NCBI GenBank assembly: GCA_964342355.1
Contig: CAYFFG010000018.1
Location: 1-64,000 of the forward strand
Source: Hirschia sp964342355
GTDB taxonomy: Bacteria > Pseudomonadota > Alphaproteobacteria > Caulobacterales > Hyphomonadaceae
Length of the DNA stretch: 64,000 nucleotides
Direction of reading: 5' to 3'
Shown: piece after piece, positions 41,862-50,068 of the stretch
Layout: each line of letters begins with the position of its first letter
Position numbering within the stretch: position 1 is the first letter of the stretch
Notes under the pieces: generated by a model
Database searches by the model: none
Told to the model about the DNA's origin: nothing
What the model saw: the letters and a program-made list of their open reading frames with translations, nothing else
Program-made: the position numbers and the translations under genes

Positions 41862-42758
41862 CTATGCGGCGACCTCATCCGTGTTTGGTTGCAGCCCATG
41901 CAGGTAATCAACGGCTTTCTGAGCGTGAGCAGCAGCCTGGAAGATGAACCGCTTGTCATTACGCAAACCTTCGAGCCAATGCGCAATATAGGCGGCGTGC
42001 TCATCACGCGGTTCCGGCGACAGACCCAGATCAGCAGCTAGAAACGCGGCGCCAAGTTCGGCAACCAGTTCTTCCTGAGCGTAGCCTTCGTCGCCCCAGC
42101 GTTTGCGACCGAAGCTTCGGTCAAGGCGTTTCGGGTGGCGTGTCCAATGGCAAACCTCGTGGCCGAGGGTTGAATAATACGCCTCGGGGGATTCAAATGT
42201 TTCAAAGGGTGGCATCTGCACATAGTCGGGATCGACCGCATAGAAGGCTTGATTGCCACCATGGCGAATATCGGCCTCAATCGCAGCGAAGAACGCTTCG
42301 GCGGTGGCATCGCGCTTGGCGGTCTCGGGCATCGGCGCAGCCACGGCGTAGTAGGTCTCGGGCAGTCCCTCAATCTGATCGACGTTGAAGACGGTGTAGC
42401 CCTTCATGAAGGGGATCTCGACCTCGCGGTCTTGGCCCGCATCATCGGTTTCGGTTTTGCGCATCTTGTCGGCGTAGATGACGAGTTGGCCCTTGGAGCC
42501 TTTGCGAACCTGCCCGCCGAGTTCGAGCGCCTGGCGATAGGTCATCCAGGTGGGTGCGGCGTAACCATGGGCGACGGATGCAGCCCAGAGCAGGATGATA
42601 TTGAGGCCGCGGTAAGCGATCCCGTTATGGCGCAGGGGCCGGGTGATCCGACCGTCGAGGTGCTCGGCATTCCAGGGCTTGTGCCAGGGTCGGGTGCCGG
42701 TTTCGAGATCGGCAATGATCTTCTCGGTGATGCGGGTGTAGATGTCGGGCTTTGCCAT
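41862..42758 (-). CDS. ardC: ArdC-type antirestriction protein
   Basis: A 298-residue protein with the ArdC layout. The N-terminal ssDNA-binding domain shows YTRITEKIIADLETGTRPWH, RHNGIAYRGLNIILLW and PTWMTYRQALELGGQVRKGS. The C-terminal zincin-like domain shows YYSTLGHEVCHWTRHPKRLD, where HEVCH is the HExxH metal site, and EELVAELGAAFL. It protects incoming single-stranded plasmid DNA from host restriction during conjugation. ATG 42758 follows GGAGGATCAT. A long inverted repeat lies just upstream (42772-42929). Confidence 0.9.
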   Translation of the reverse strand: MAKPDIYTRITEKIIADLETGTRPWHKPWNAEHLDGRITRPLRHNGIAYRGLNIILLWAASVAHGYAAPTWMTYRQALELGGQVRKGSKGQLVIYADKMRKTETDDAGQDREVEIPFMKGYTVFNVDQIEGLPETYYAVAAPMPETAKRDATAEAFFAAIEADIRHGGNQAFYAVDPDYVQMPPFETFESPEAYYSTLGHEVCHWTRHPKRLDRSFGRKRWGDEGYAQEELVAELGAAFLAADLGLSPEPRDEHAAYIAHWLEGLRNDKRFIFQAAAHAQKAVDYLHGLQPNTDEVAA

Positions 42759-42771
42759 ATGATCCTCCATT

Positions 42772-42929
42772 GTCTCGTCCCCGTGCGGGACGCGGGAGGA
42801 AATGGCGGACGCAATGAGCCGCCCGGGCATGGTCAACACGGGAGCGTCAGCGAATGGAGCGGGCAGGCCATTGCGCGGGCGGCGGCGTCCACCAGACCCG
42901 CGATCCCCTTGCTCGCACGGGGATGAGAC
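42772..42929 (-). ncRNA. Long inverted repeat / leader before ardC
   Basis: GTCTCGTCCCCGTGCG (42772-42787) pairs with CGCACGGGGATGAGAC (42914-42929), 15 of 16 pairs plus one G-U. The enclosed segment includes GGGAGGAAATGG. The start codon of ardC is only 14 nt from the inner arm, so the structure could hide or expose the ribosome site. The layout is like the leaders before the genes at 40751 and 49667. Confidence 0.45.
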
Positions 42930-42973
42930 GGTGGAGTTCGGAGCGGTAAGCTCCCTACCCCGCCGGATCAGGA

Positions 42974-43861
42974 TCAGATGAAGGGCTCGATGGCGTCCTG
43001 AACAACGGCGCTCAAGTCACGCTGCCGAAGAATCCGGTTGTCGGGAATCCAGTCCTCTGCGCCCTCAAATCGCGCGGCGGCGACCGGGCCATCTTTCTGA
43101 TAGCCTTCATAACCGCCGCCATCGCAAAAGCGCCGCACTAGGATGTCGATCGCCGCCTTGACGGTTTCAGCGTGCTTGCCAGCCAGTGCGGCTTCGAATG
43201 CAGAACGCAAAGCCTCCGTTCCGCCTTTGTAGTGTTCAAGGCAATAGCAGAGGTCGTGCGCATCCTTGGGTTCAGCCCGATGGTCGAAAGCAAACGCCTT
43301 GAGGCAGGTGAAGCTGACAATGTCGGCATGCCGGATGGTCTCAGTGGTGACGCCACCGTCGTCCAGCAGATCGGCTGTGATCTCCACGGTCTCATGGTGA
43401 TCCAGAACCATTGCCGAATGCGGAATGTGGATTGCCGAAACCGCACCTTCCGAGGGCAATTCCTGAAGTGCCCCACCCCTTTCATCTCCGGCGTCCGCCA
43501 AGAACTCCAGTATCAGTACTGTGCCGTCGACCAGCTCTTGCTGCCAGCGCCATGAGAGCTTTTTGCCATCATTGTTTTCCGATCGCTTAAACCCAATGGC
43601 CCTGATGTTGTCCTCTAGCGTCCGGTAGGCTTCGGTATCTGCGAGCAGTTTCATGTCGACGACAACATCTACGTCACCGGTTCCCGCGTGCGCAGGCACC
43701 GCCGGTGGGCGTTCCTTGATGAGATAGCGTGGCGTCAGGCCACCCACGAGAAAAATGGAGTCGCGCCACGGCCCCAAATGGCGGATCAACGTGACCAGAA
43801 CGCGCTCACAGGCCTCGGTGACAGTTTGGTTGTAGCCTTGAATGGCCGTCGGTTTCTTCAT
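42974..43861 (-). CDS. abiEii: AbiEii-type nucleotidyltransferase toxin
   Basis: A 295-residue nucleotidyltransferase-like protein. FLVGGLTPRYLI is followed by GTGDVDVVVDMKLL, the GG(S/T)...DxD nucleotide-transfer motif in which DVDVVVD supplies the metal-binding Asp residues. A helical C-terminus with RAEPKDAHDLCYCLEHYKGG follows. Type IV AbiE toxins of this fold modify tRNA and stop growth. The ATG overlaps the stop of the upstream antitoxin gene (ATGA), the usual arrangement. Identification as AbiEii is by fold motif and context. Confidence 0.75.
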   Translation of the reverse strand: MKKPTAIQGYNQTVTEACERVLVTLIRHLGPWRDSIFLVGGLTPRYLIKERPPAVPAHAGTGDVDVVVDMKLLADTEAYRTLEDNIRAIGFKRSENNDGKKLSWRWQQELVDGTVLILEFLADAGDERGGALQELPSEGAVSAIHIPHSAMVLDHHETVEITADLLDDGGVTTETIRHADIVSFTCLKAFAFDHRAEPKDAHDLCYCLEHYKGGTEALRSAFEAALAGKHAETVKAAIDILVRRFCDGGGYEGYQKDGPVAAARFEGAEDWIPDNRILRQRDLSAVVQDAIEPFI

Positions 43862-44949
43862 TGCCACACCAGTTTCTGAGACCGCAGATGCTCTGCCATT
43901 TCCTTCGAACGACCATGATCTTCCAGCAGGTCGAGATAGACTTGTAGCGGCGAGGCCATCAAACGTTTTCTCTCGTCAAACATCCTGTGACGTTGCTTCG
44001 TTGGCTTTGCTTCGATTACGACAAGGTTTGCACCTTCGGAAACCTCGCGGGCGCCCAAAGTGGAGGTGAGCCAATCGTGTGTCCGCTTCCCAAAAGCCCG
44101 CACCGTCAGGTCAGAGACATTTGAAAGAAACGGCGCATATGCCTGGGCGGCAAACTGTCCGGTGAACTCCAGATCGAAGTCGTAGTAGTAGTTTTCACCC
44201 TCGATCTCGCGGGCCATGTCCTCGGGTTTCATCCGCGGAACGTAATATCGGCTCCGCCTCGAGGCACGGCTTGCCAGAATGGTGTCGCGCCAGGCATCCA
44301 GGAGGACGTCTGGCCGGATCAGCCTGCGCCGTTTCGCAGGCCCCTCCCCTCTCACATCTAGCCAATCGCGGCGCTCAAGATCCTTGAAGGTCTCGGAAAC
44401 GGTTGCGGCAGACACACCGGCATATTCGGCAATCTCCGAGCCGGTCACCCATTCGCCTGGACGATCGAACAAGGCGTGCAAGACCTGTGCACGGGTTCCC
44501 TTAAACACGTTCATGGCGCGGCGCTTGGCGCGCTTAGGTTTTGGCCTCTCGATCAGCACAAACGTCTCATCGACGCTGACAAAGAGCGATCCGCTCAAGT
44601 CGTGATAGGCGACCTGCTCTTCTTGAAGGAAGTCCCGAGCCCCTTCCGAAACCGAACGTGCAAGGATCATCGGAACATACCGCCGGTTGGAATTATCCAG
44701 TTCCTGCAGGTACCGTTTGAGCTGCCAGACAATCTCTCGTGCGTCTCGCGGAAACACATCGCTTCGGGTTTCCACCACGAAGGCGATCTCACGATCTGCC
44801 ACGACCGCATCTAGAATTGCATCCGGGCGCAAACGGCTGCCAATTCCCGCTTCCCAGGAGATTTCGCCCAAGTGAGCATTGGGAACCGCCTCAAAGCTGG
44901 CGCTCAGGCTTTCCATAAGTTCTGGCTCTATGTTCGCGATTTCTTCCAT
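43858..44949 (-). CDS. abiEi: AbiEi-type antitoxin with restriction-endonuclease-like N-terminus
   Basis: A protein of about 363 residues. Its middle holds a winged helix-turn-helix (WVTGSEIAEYAGVSAATVSE, about residues 172-191), as in AbiEi antitoxins that repress their own operon. The N-terminal 120 residues (LRPDAILDAVVADREIAFVV-ETRSD...) resemble a PD-(D/E)XK fold, unlike compact AbiEi proteins. ATG 44949 overlaps a 17-bp repeat that also occurs at 45003-45019. A GTG at 44955 would add two residues. Its stop overlaps the toxin start. Toxin neutralisation is inferred from the pairing. Confidence 0.7.
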   Translation of the reverse strand: MEEIANIEPELMESLSASFEAVPNAHLGEISWEAGIGSRLRPDAILDAVVADREIAFVVETRSDVFPRDAREIVWQLKRYLQELDNSNRRYVPMILARSVSEGARDFLQEEQVAYHDLSGSLFVSVDETFVLIERPKPKRAKRRAMNVFKGTRAQVLHALFDRPGEWVTGSEIAEYAGVSAATVSETFKDLERRDWLDVRGEGPAKRRRLIRPDVLLDAWRDTILASRASRRSRYYVPRMKPEDMAREIEGENYYYDFDLEFTGQFAAQAYAPFLSNVSDLTVRAFGKRTHDWLTSTLGAREVSEGANLVVIEAKPTKQRHRMFDERKRLMASPLQVYLDLLEDHGRSKEMAEHLRSQKLVWQ

Positions 44950-45019
44950 ATTCACTGTTCAGCAGATTTAACCGTTTCTCTCCTATATTCGTTATAATGT
45001 CAATATTCACTGTTCAGCA
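44948..45019. repeat. Two 17-bp direct repeats at the AbiE promoter
   Basis: ATATTCACTGTTCAGCA occurs at 44948-44964 and 45003-45019, 55 bp start to start (about five helical turns). The first copy overlaps the start codon. Between them lies the AT-rich stretch TATATTCGTTATAAT that could hold the promoter. Binding by the AbiEi protein would give autorepression. Confidence 0.6.
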
Positions 45020-45083
45020 AACTTACACATATCGACATCCCGACCGACCAAGCGTATCTTCAGCAAGTTCGGTGGGGCCCCAA

Positions 45084-46367
45084 TCATGCGGCTTGCTCGC
45101 TAAGTCGACCGTAGAAACTGCGCTCGAGATGCAACTCCCCTGCCCCAGCTTTCTGGACGATGCCACGCAGATATCCACCTGGAGAGGCCACTTCACCGGC
45201 ACAATGCTTGTCGAAGGTCAGAACCAGTGCCGCCGTGGCGATTTGCGGCCCAAGCCGGTCCTGCGCGAGGTTCCAGGCATGCTCGGAGACACCGATCATC
45301 GGCCTCAACTGCCCGGCAACCCGGTGCAAATCGGCCCAATCCTTCAGATACCCGCCCATGTTGTGCGCCCAGGACGCGAATTCAGGACAAGCCTGTATGA
45401 CTGTCGGCAAATCAAGCGCTGCACCGCGTTTCTTGCGCGTTTCAGCAACCCAATCTTCCAACTCCCTATCAACCCGCTCTTCGGGTGGCGCATTGGGCAC
45501 CACGCCTGCCGCTTGCTCAGTTTCTGAGCGATTACAGGTTACAGGATTAAGTTGTGTTGTAATTAGTATATGAGGTTCAGAAATGACCTCCCTGGGGTCC
45601 ATTTCTTGAGTCTTTTCACTGACTTGTTGGGTAGTTTCAGCGGTGTTTTCCACAGCCTCATCCGCGCGAACAGCCTTGAGATAGGCCGCCTCGACGCGCT
45701 CCTGAAGTTCTTGGAACCAAGCCAGGAGCCGCTCAAGCGTCTCAGAGGCCGTGTTCCGGCGCGGTAGACGGCCCAGGAGATCCTCGAAGAGCCCTGAAAG
45801 ATGCTCCCAGGGCCCTCTCAGCGTGCTGCTGAAGGCCGCTTCGATCCGGGCGCGGATCATCCGACGCGCAACCGTGATCTGGCGCTTCAGGCGTTGGCAG
45901 AGCTCACGCTCGGCCTGCAATTCGGCCTGGAGCTGCTCGAATTCCTCGACACGGGCCGAGAGCGGTGACAGATCGAAGCCGTAGGCCTCGATGATGCGCC
46001 CGTCAGCGTCCCTGTGGCCCCAACGTTTGCCATTGGGGCTGTCCTTGAAGGAGATCACGCCGATCTCGGCCAGGCGCCGTGCATGGCGCTTAAGCGCTGA
46101 CAGCGAGAAGCCTGTCTGCTCCATCAGGTAGGCATTGGATGCCCAGACGATCGGACGCTGCCCCTCTTCCCAGTCCTGGGCCTGAGTGAAGGCCCCGAGC
46201 GTGTCGAGTAGCAGCATATCGCCGGCCTTGAGGCCGATATGAGCGCCAACGCGCTTCACAGCGACGAAGGCTTGGGTCTTGGGAATAGCTACCCGTTCAC
46301 CGGCTTGGGCAAATTGCTCTGCAATGCCAAGGCCCGGTGTCGGCTTGCGCCAACCGCTCTGTGTCAT
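45084..46367 (-). CDS. repC: RepC replication initiator
   Basis: A 427-residue RepC, the initiator of repABC plasmids. The N-terminal domain shows GDMLLLDTLGAFTQAQDWEE, IVWASNAYLMEQTGFSLSAL and ALKRHARRLAEIGVISFKDS. The C-terminal domain ends with YLRGIVQKAGAGELHLERSF. In this family oriV lies inside repC, commonly in an AT-rich stretch; here the region coding residues 245-275 (about 45540-45640) is visibly AT richer. Translation is expected to be limited by the antisense RNA in the repB-repC gap. Confidence 0.93.
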   Translation of the reverse strand: MTQSGWRKPTPGLGIAEQFAQAGERVAIPKTQAFVAVKRVGAHIGLKAGDMLLLDTLGAFTQAQDWEEGQRPIVWASNAYLMEQTGFSLSALKRHARRLAEIGVISFKDSPNGKRWGHRDADGRIIEAYGFDLSPLSARVEEFEQLQAELQAERELCQRLKRQITVARRMIRARIEAAFSSTLRGPWEHLSGLFEDLLGRLPRRNTASETLERLLAWFQELQERVEAAYLKAVRADEAVENTAETTQQVSEKTQEMDPREVISEPHILITTQLNPVTCNRSETEQAAGVVPNAPPEERVDRELEDWVAETRKKRGAALDLPTVIQACPEFASWAHNMGGYLKDWADLHRVAGQLRPMIGVSEHAWNLAQDRLGPQIATAALVLTFDKHCAGEVASPGGYLRGIVQKAGAGELHLERSFYGRLSEQAA

Positions 46368-46434
46368 GCCTGTATTTCACCTCCGTGGTTTGTGGAGGCA
46401 AAAGGATCCCGTTCGCCAAAACGACGTTCTTTCG

Positions 46435-46463
46435 TTGACAGTGATTCGCGGGAGCGGTATCCA
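46435..46463 (+). promoter_or_regulatory. Promoter of the repABC antisense RNA
   Basis: TTGACA (46435-46440), a 17-bp spacer and TATCCA (46458-46463) point away from repC and towards repB, the position and direction of the antisense promoter in repABC plasmids. Confidence 0.7.
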
Positions 46464-46469
46464 GTAGGT

Positions 46470-46525
46470 GTCTAATCTAATCGGATAAGCTCTCGGGCCG
46501 GATCGGCTTGGGGGCTTTTCTTTTG
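46470..46525 (+). ncRNA. Antisense RNA (incA/ctRNA) between repB and repC
   Basis: A transcript of about 55 nt would start near 46470 and end at the hairpin 46487-46517. That hairpin is a 14-bp stem (AAGCTCTCGGGCCG with CGGCTTGGGGGCTT, allowing G-U pairs), loop GAT, followed by TTCTTTTG. In repABC plasmids this RNA lowers RepC synthesis and sets copy number and incompatibility. Confidence 0.75.
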
Positions 46526-46532
46526 CCTCAGG

Positions 46533-47528
46533 TCATGATGTGGATGTCTCCTCAGTTTTTCTGAGAAACTCCGCGTAGAGCTCATCGAGGTTCTCTGAGA
46601 GAAACTCTCCGAACGCTGCAGAATCCTTGGATGTCAGAGAGATGCTGTAGGCCCGACCAGCGCGACCGATCACGCCCTTAATCCGGCCCTCTCCGGCCGT
46701 CCAGGTGCGCTTGGTAGGCGAAGCCTTGGCGCTGCGGCGCTTGGGCGCCCTGCCCGCCTCCGCCACCTTGCTGTGCAAAATCTCGAACTTCGTATCGCTG
46801 TCGAGCTGATCAAAATCCTCCATCCCGAGGATTCGATCGGCAACCTTGAGATTGGCCTTTTCTGCCATCAGCTTCTTGAAGTCTTCCCAACGGTCGCGCC
46901 CGATCTGCTTGGCAGGACCGATCGCCTCAATCAAATGGCTCGGCACAGTGCTTGCGACCGAGAGCATTCGAGACAAGAGCGTCCCATCGATCGTCAGCGC
47001 CTGCTGAATTACGTCCTTCTCCTGCCCCAGATCGCGAAGGTTCTTGGCGAAGAGCGCCTTCTCTATGAAGGAAAGGTCGGCACGTGCGGTGTTCTCTTGG
47101 CCCTGGGCGAGGACGTGCGCGACATCGTCCATCTCCTTGACCACAGCCCGCACTGAACGGCCCAGGGCACGCGCAGCCCGCACGCGGCGATGACCGAAGA
47201 CCACCATATAGCGGCCCGTCATCTCAGGGTGCGGACGGAGAAGCACCGGCGTGTCCTGTCCATTGTTCGAGATCGAGCTCTTAAGCTCCTCGAAAGCTTC
47301 GTCATCACCGCTCAGCCGATCATTGACGAATGACGCGTCTATGAGACCGGTATCGATCTCGACAATGGTCTCACCCTCCAGAAGCCGCTTGGAGTTCTCG
47401 GCCAGACTGTCGATGGACACCTTCATTGATTTCGACGCGCCACGCATCGCGTAGCTTGAGCGTTCCGCGCCTGGCTTGTCTTGGCTTGCATCGCCCATCA
47501 CGGATTTCAGCAGGTCTTTTCTGGCCAT
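46533..47528 (-). CDS. repB: RepB partition protein (ParB type)
   Basis: A 331-residue ParB-like protein that binds the plasmid centromere and works with RepA. The ParB core is visible as LKSSISNNGQDTPVLLRPHP, MVVFGHRRVRAARALGRSVR (the CTP/arginine box) and LAQGQENTARADLSFIEKAL. A helix-turn-helix region follows (DGTLLSRMLSVASTVPSHLI), and the C-terminus is a dimerisation domain. It follows repA by 73 bp, a gap that holds two copies of the TGCACGGCTGTCAAA site. Confidence 0.93.
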   Translation of the reverse strand: MARKDLLKSVMGDASQDKPGAERSSYAMRGASKSMKVSIDSLAENSKRLLEGETIVEIDTGLIDASFVNDRLSGDDEAFEELKSSISNNGQDTPVLLRPHPEMTGRYMVVFGHRRVRAARALGRSVRAVVKEMDDVAHVLAQGQENTARADLSFIEKALFAKNLRDLGQEKDVIQQALTIDGTLLSRMLSVASTVPSHLIEAIGPAKQIGRDRWEDFKKLMAEKANLKVADRILGMEDFDQLDSDTKFEILHSKVAEAGRAPKRRSAKASPTKRTWTAGEGRIKGVIGRAGRAYSISLTSKDSAAFGEFLSENLDELYAEFLRKTEETSTS

Positions 47529-47563
47529 CTCACCCTCCCAAAATCGATCTGGAATTTCACATA

Positions 47564-47600
47564 TGCACGGCTGTCAAAAGGGATCTGCACGGCTGTCAAA
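47564..47600. repeat. Two TGCACGGCTGTCAAA sites in the repA-repB gap
   Basis: Exact copies at 47564-47578 and 47586-47600, 22 bp apart; a third at 49089-49103. Direct repeats around repA and repB are likely binding sites for RepB (centromere) or RepA. The half-site GACAGC/GCTGTC gives a partial palindrome. Confidence 0.65.
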
Positions 47601-47601
47601 A

Positions 47602-48819
47602 TCATGGTACGTCGCGCCCCCATGCTTGGTGGACGAGACCCGCAATCTCGTCGTTCACAGCGTTCAGCGAAGCGATGGCACGATCGTAAGTGGAGCGGAC
47701 AAATTGAGCCCGTTCGACTTCGTAGAGCGTTTGCTTCGTAATACCGGCATCGGAGATCGCAGTGGATTTTACCATCTGCGATTCGAGCATCTGGTTCGGG
47801 AACATAGCCTGCAAGAAACCCACCATTTGCTTCTGGGGGCCATCGGTTGGCTCGAAGCGCGTGACCAAATACCGAAACCATTTGAGCTTCATCTCGGCAC
47901 CAGCTTCCCGGATCGTCCGGAGGATTCCGCCAAGCATCAAGAGAAACTGGCTCATCGACATGACATCCAGCATCTGAGGATGGACTGTCACCAGAACCGA
48001 AGAAGACGCTGTTAGCGCGGTTAGAGTCAAATACCCAAGCTGCGGGGGGCAGTCGATGACAACAATATCGTATTGATCCTCCACTTCCTCCAGGGCCTTG
48101 GATATCCGTGTGAAAAACGCCCGGCCCTCTGACGGATCACGGCTGGTAAGCGCAACGGGGGTGTCATACTCGTATTCCTGCAGATCGAGGCTCGCCGGAA
48201 CGATATCGAGGTTCGGGAAATTCGTTGGACGAATGACCGTACTGATTGGCTGTCGTTCTTCGTCATAGCGAAGCGTTTCGTAAAGTGAAGAAACAGAGTC
48301 TAATTCAGGCTGAATACCGTGGAGCGCGGTCAGGGATGCTTGCGGATCAAGATCGATCGCAAGAACCCGGTGGCCCTTCAAAGCAAGATGCTGAGCCAAG
48401 TGCGATGCCGTAGTGGTCTTGCCACTTCCGCCTTTGAAGTTCACGACCGAAATGACGTGAAGCTCTTCGCCTTCCGTCCGATGGGGCAGGTAGCGGCGTT
48501 TGCCTGGACGGCCATGTTCATCGAGATAAGCGCGCAGTTCCAGCATCTGCATAGCGGAATAGGATCGACGCCCTGAAGATGACGTTTCCGGCTCAGGGCC
48601 CTTTCCTTCGAGGTGGAGCTTTTTGATCGTCGATTGAGTGACACCGAGATAGTAAGCGACCTCAGCGAGCGAGAACAGGCGCAAACCCTTCTGAGCGTCA
48701 GGTGGATACTGTTCCTGACGCAATATATTGAGCCTGTCAGAGATCAGTTCTCCTTGCTGGAGGATGATCTCATCGAAGGGAGTGCCCCCGCCTTCGCCCT
48801 GGAATGGTTCTGCTACCAT
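47602..48819 (-). CDS. repA: RepA partition ATPase (ParA type)
   Basis: A 405-residue ParA ATPase that moves plasmid copies and represses the repABC operon. An N-terminal helix-turn-helix (LFSLAEVAYYLGVTQSTIKK) precedes the deviant Walker A box VVNFKGGSGKTTTASHLA. IDLDPQASLTALHG and YDIVVIDCPPQLGYLTL are further ParA motifs. ATG 48819 is chosen over a longer frame to 48963 because similarity starts here and GGCGAGGCGGCGGC precedes it. Confidence 0.93.
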   Translation of the reverse strand: MVAEPFQGEGGGTPFDEIILQQGELISDRLNILRQEQYPPDAQKGLRLFSLAEVAYYLGVTQSTIKKLHLEGKGPEPETSSSGRRSYSAMQMLELRAYLDEHGRPGKRRYLPHRTEGEELHVISVVNFKGGSGKTTTASHLAQHLALKGHRVLAIDLDPQASLTALHGIQPELDSVSSLYETLRYDEERQPISTVIRPTNFPNLDIVPASLDLQEYEYDTPVALTSRDPSEGRAFFTRISKALEEVEDQYDIVVIDCPPQLGYLTLTALTASSSVLVTVHPQMLDVMSMSQFLLMLGGILRTIREAGAEMKLKWFRYLVTRFEPTDGPQKQMVGFLQAMFPNQMLESQMVKSTAISDAGITKQTLYEVERAQFVRSTYDRAIASLNAVNDEIAGLVHQAWGRDVP

Positions 48820-49328
48820 GCCGCCGCCTCGCCTAATATCGCTTTTTGCGCGATTTACTTCGTTAAACTGTGACTTAAACCGAAATCGGGATATCCACAA
48901 CGTTTTTCTGGCAGGGCAAATAGCGTGTCGCAAAGCGATACAGCCTTGTGCGTCCCACAACACTACGCGGACAATGCAACTTCGACCACAATATATTGCG
49001 GACGGGTAGAGATTTTTTGGGATCCAACGAGGCCGCGCCGGACGTGCAATTCTCTATATCATGCTGATTTGCATCGCTTTTTCTCGCCTGCACGGCTGTC
49101 AAACTTTCTGGAAAGGCTTCTGCGCAACTTATTTCAACGTCAATCCAACCGAACGCGTGGACCAATCAGTAAGTGACTGCTCGTTGAAGTGAACCCTCGA
49201 CTGCTGCATCGAGATGAAGGCACACGGCAGCGCGATCATATTGCTGGAGAGATTGATCTAGGGAGAATCGGTACACCCGATTCTCTTGCGTAGATATGCT
49301 GGCCGGGGAAACCGGCCAGCACTCGCGA
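48820..49328. other. repA upstream region
   Basis: About 500 bp with no convincing gene. It contains the third TGCACGGCTGTCAAA copy (49089-49103), AT-rich stretches near 48840-48900 where the repA promoter is expected, and two hairpins at 49263-49320. Small frames on the plus strand here have no ribosome sites or recognisable motifs. Confidence 0.5.
49263..49320. terminator. Two tandem hairpins after the DUF736 gene
   Basis: GAGAATCGG (49263-49271) pairs with CCGATTCTC (49277-49285), and GCTGGCCGG (49298-49306) pairs with CCGGCCAGC (49312-49320). Both are perfect 9-bp stems. They follow the minus-strand gene 49329-49667 and precede the repA control region, so they probably insulate repABC from it. 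Neither has a long T run. Confidence 0.55.
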
Positions 49329-49667
49329 CTAGGCAGTGTCCTTCGGCCCCCAGGGGATGACAGCTTGCACTGCGACGTCATCCTGGTTCGCAGCCTTGCC
49401 GAGATTGGCGTTGTAGCTGAAGTCCCGGATGCTCATGGTGAAGTAGTCAGCACCGGTATCACGGTTCTGCTTCTTCCAGATGCCGCCGCATTCGACCAGG
49501 CGGCCGCGTGGCGAGCGGCCGAGAACACGGTGCGTGGGAGCCATCGGATTGTCACTTGAAACCGGCTCGACGGTGATGTCGATGTCGAAGGTCAGGGTGG
49601 AAATCGAACCAACGCCCTTGGCGGTCGCAATGTCGGCGGTTTCGAATTTGATGCAGTTGGTGGTCAT
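49329..49667 (-). CDS. DUF736 family protein
   Basis: A 112-residue protein of the DUF736 family. GGIWKKQNRDTGADYFTMSI, FSYNANLGKAANQDDVAVQA and the terminal VIPWGPKD are the family signature. It is common on alphaproteobacterial plasmids and integrative elements near transfer and antirestriction genes, with no proven role; a single-stranded-DNA-related function has been suggested by context only. ATG 49667 follows AAAAGGAGCACAGCA. Confidence 0.85.
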   Translation of the reverse strand: MTTNCIKFETADIATAKGVGSISTLTFDIDITVEPVSSDNPMAPTHRVLGRSPRGRLVECGGIWKKQNRDTGADYFTMSIRDFSYNANLGKAANQDDVAVQAVIPWGPKDTA

Positions 49668-49687
49668 TGCTGTGCTCCTTTTCTGGT

Positions 49688-49868
49688 GTTGCAATGATGG
49701 TCACCCGGCAAGGGCTAATGGCCTGAACACACCATTGGCGGAGCGCAGCGGAGAAGGGCAGGGGGGCTGAATTTTGTCCCGCGAGGAATGATCCGGAGGG
49801 GCAGGGGACAATTCTGGCAACCGCCCTTTGTGTTCGGGACAGACCTTGCGACCAGCATGTCATGCAAC
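49688..49868 (-). ncRNA. Candidate structured leader RNA before the DUF736 gene
   Basis: Outer arms start at GTTGCAATGATGGTC (49688-49702) and GACCAGCATGTCATGCAAC (49850-49868), pairing in two blocks. Inner arms GAATT-T-TGTCCC (49769-49780) and GGGGACAATTC (49804-49814) enclose GCGAGGAATG. The inner region aligns with 40814-40866 and shows a compensating change in the stem. The remaining 49869-50068 shows nothing. Confidence 0.45.
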
Positions 49869-50068
49869 ACGAGGACAAAGGAGCATCGTCGGCACCACGC
49901 ATCATGCCAGAAACGGCTGCGATAACTGGACCGCCAAAGGTGCCGAGCGTCGCCACCCGAAAAGCACGACAATCAAAAGAACAAGACGGCGCGCCGAATG
50001 TGTAGCGTTGCACCAGCACCGATGACGCCATCAAATGCAACGACGAAGGTGAACAACGGAATCAGGCC

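Noticed and set aside
42249..42926. 225-codon plus-strand frame
   Set aside because: Antisense to ardC and its leader.
44948..45019. CRISPR array
   Set aside because: Only two repeats of 17 bp with one 38-bp gap, overlapping a start codon; this fits operator sites. No Cas gene is present.
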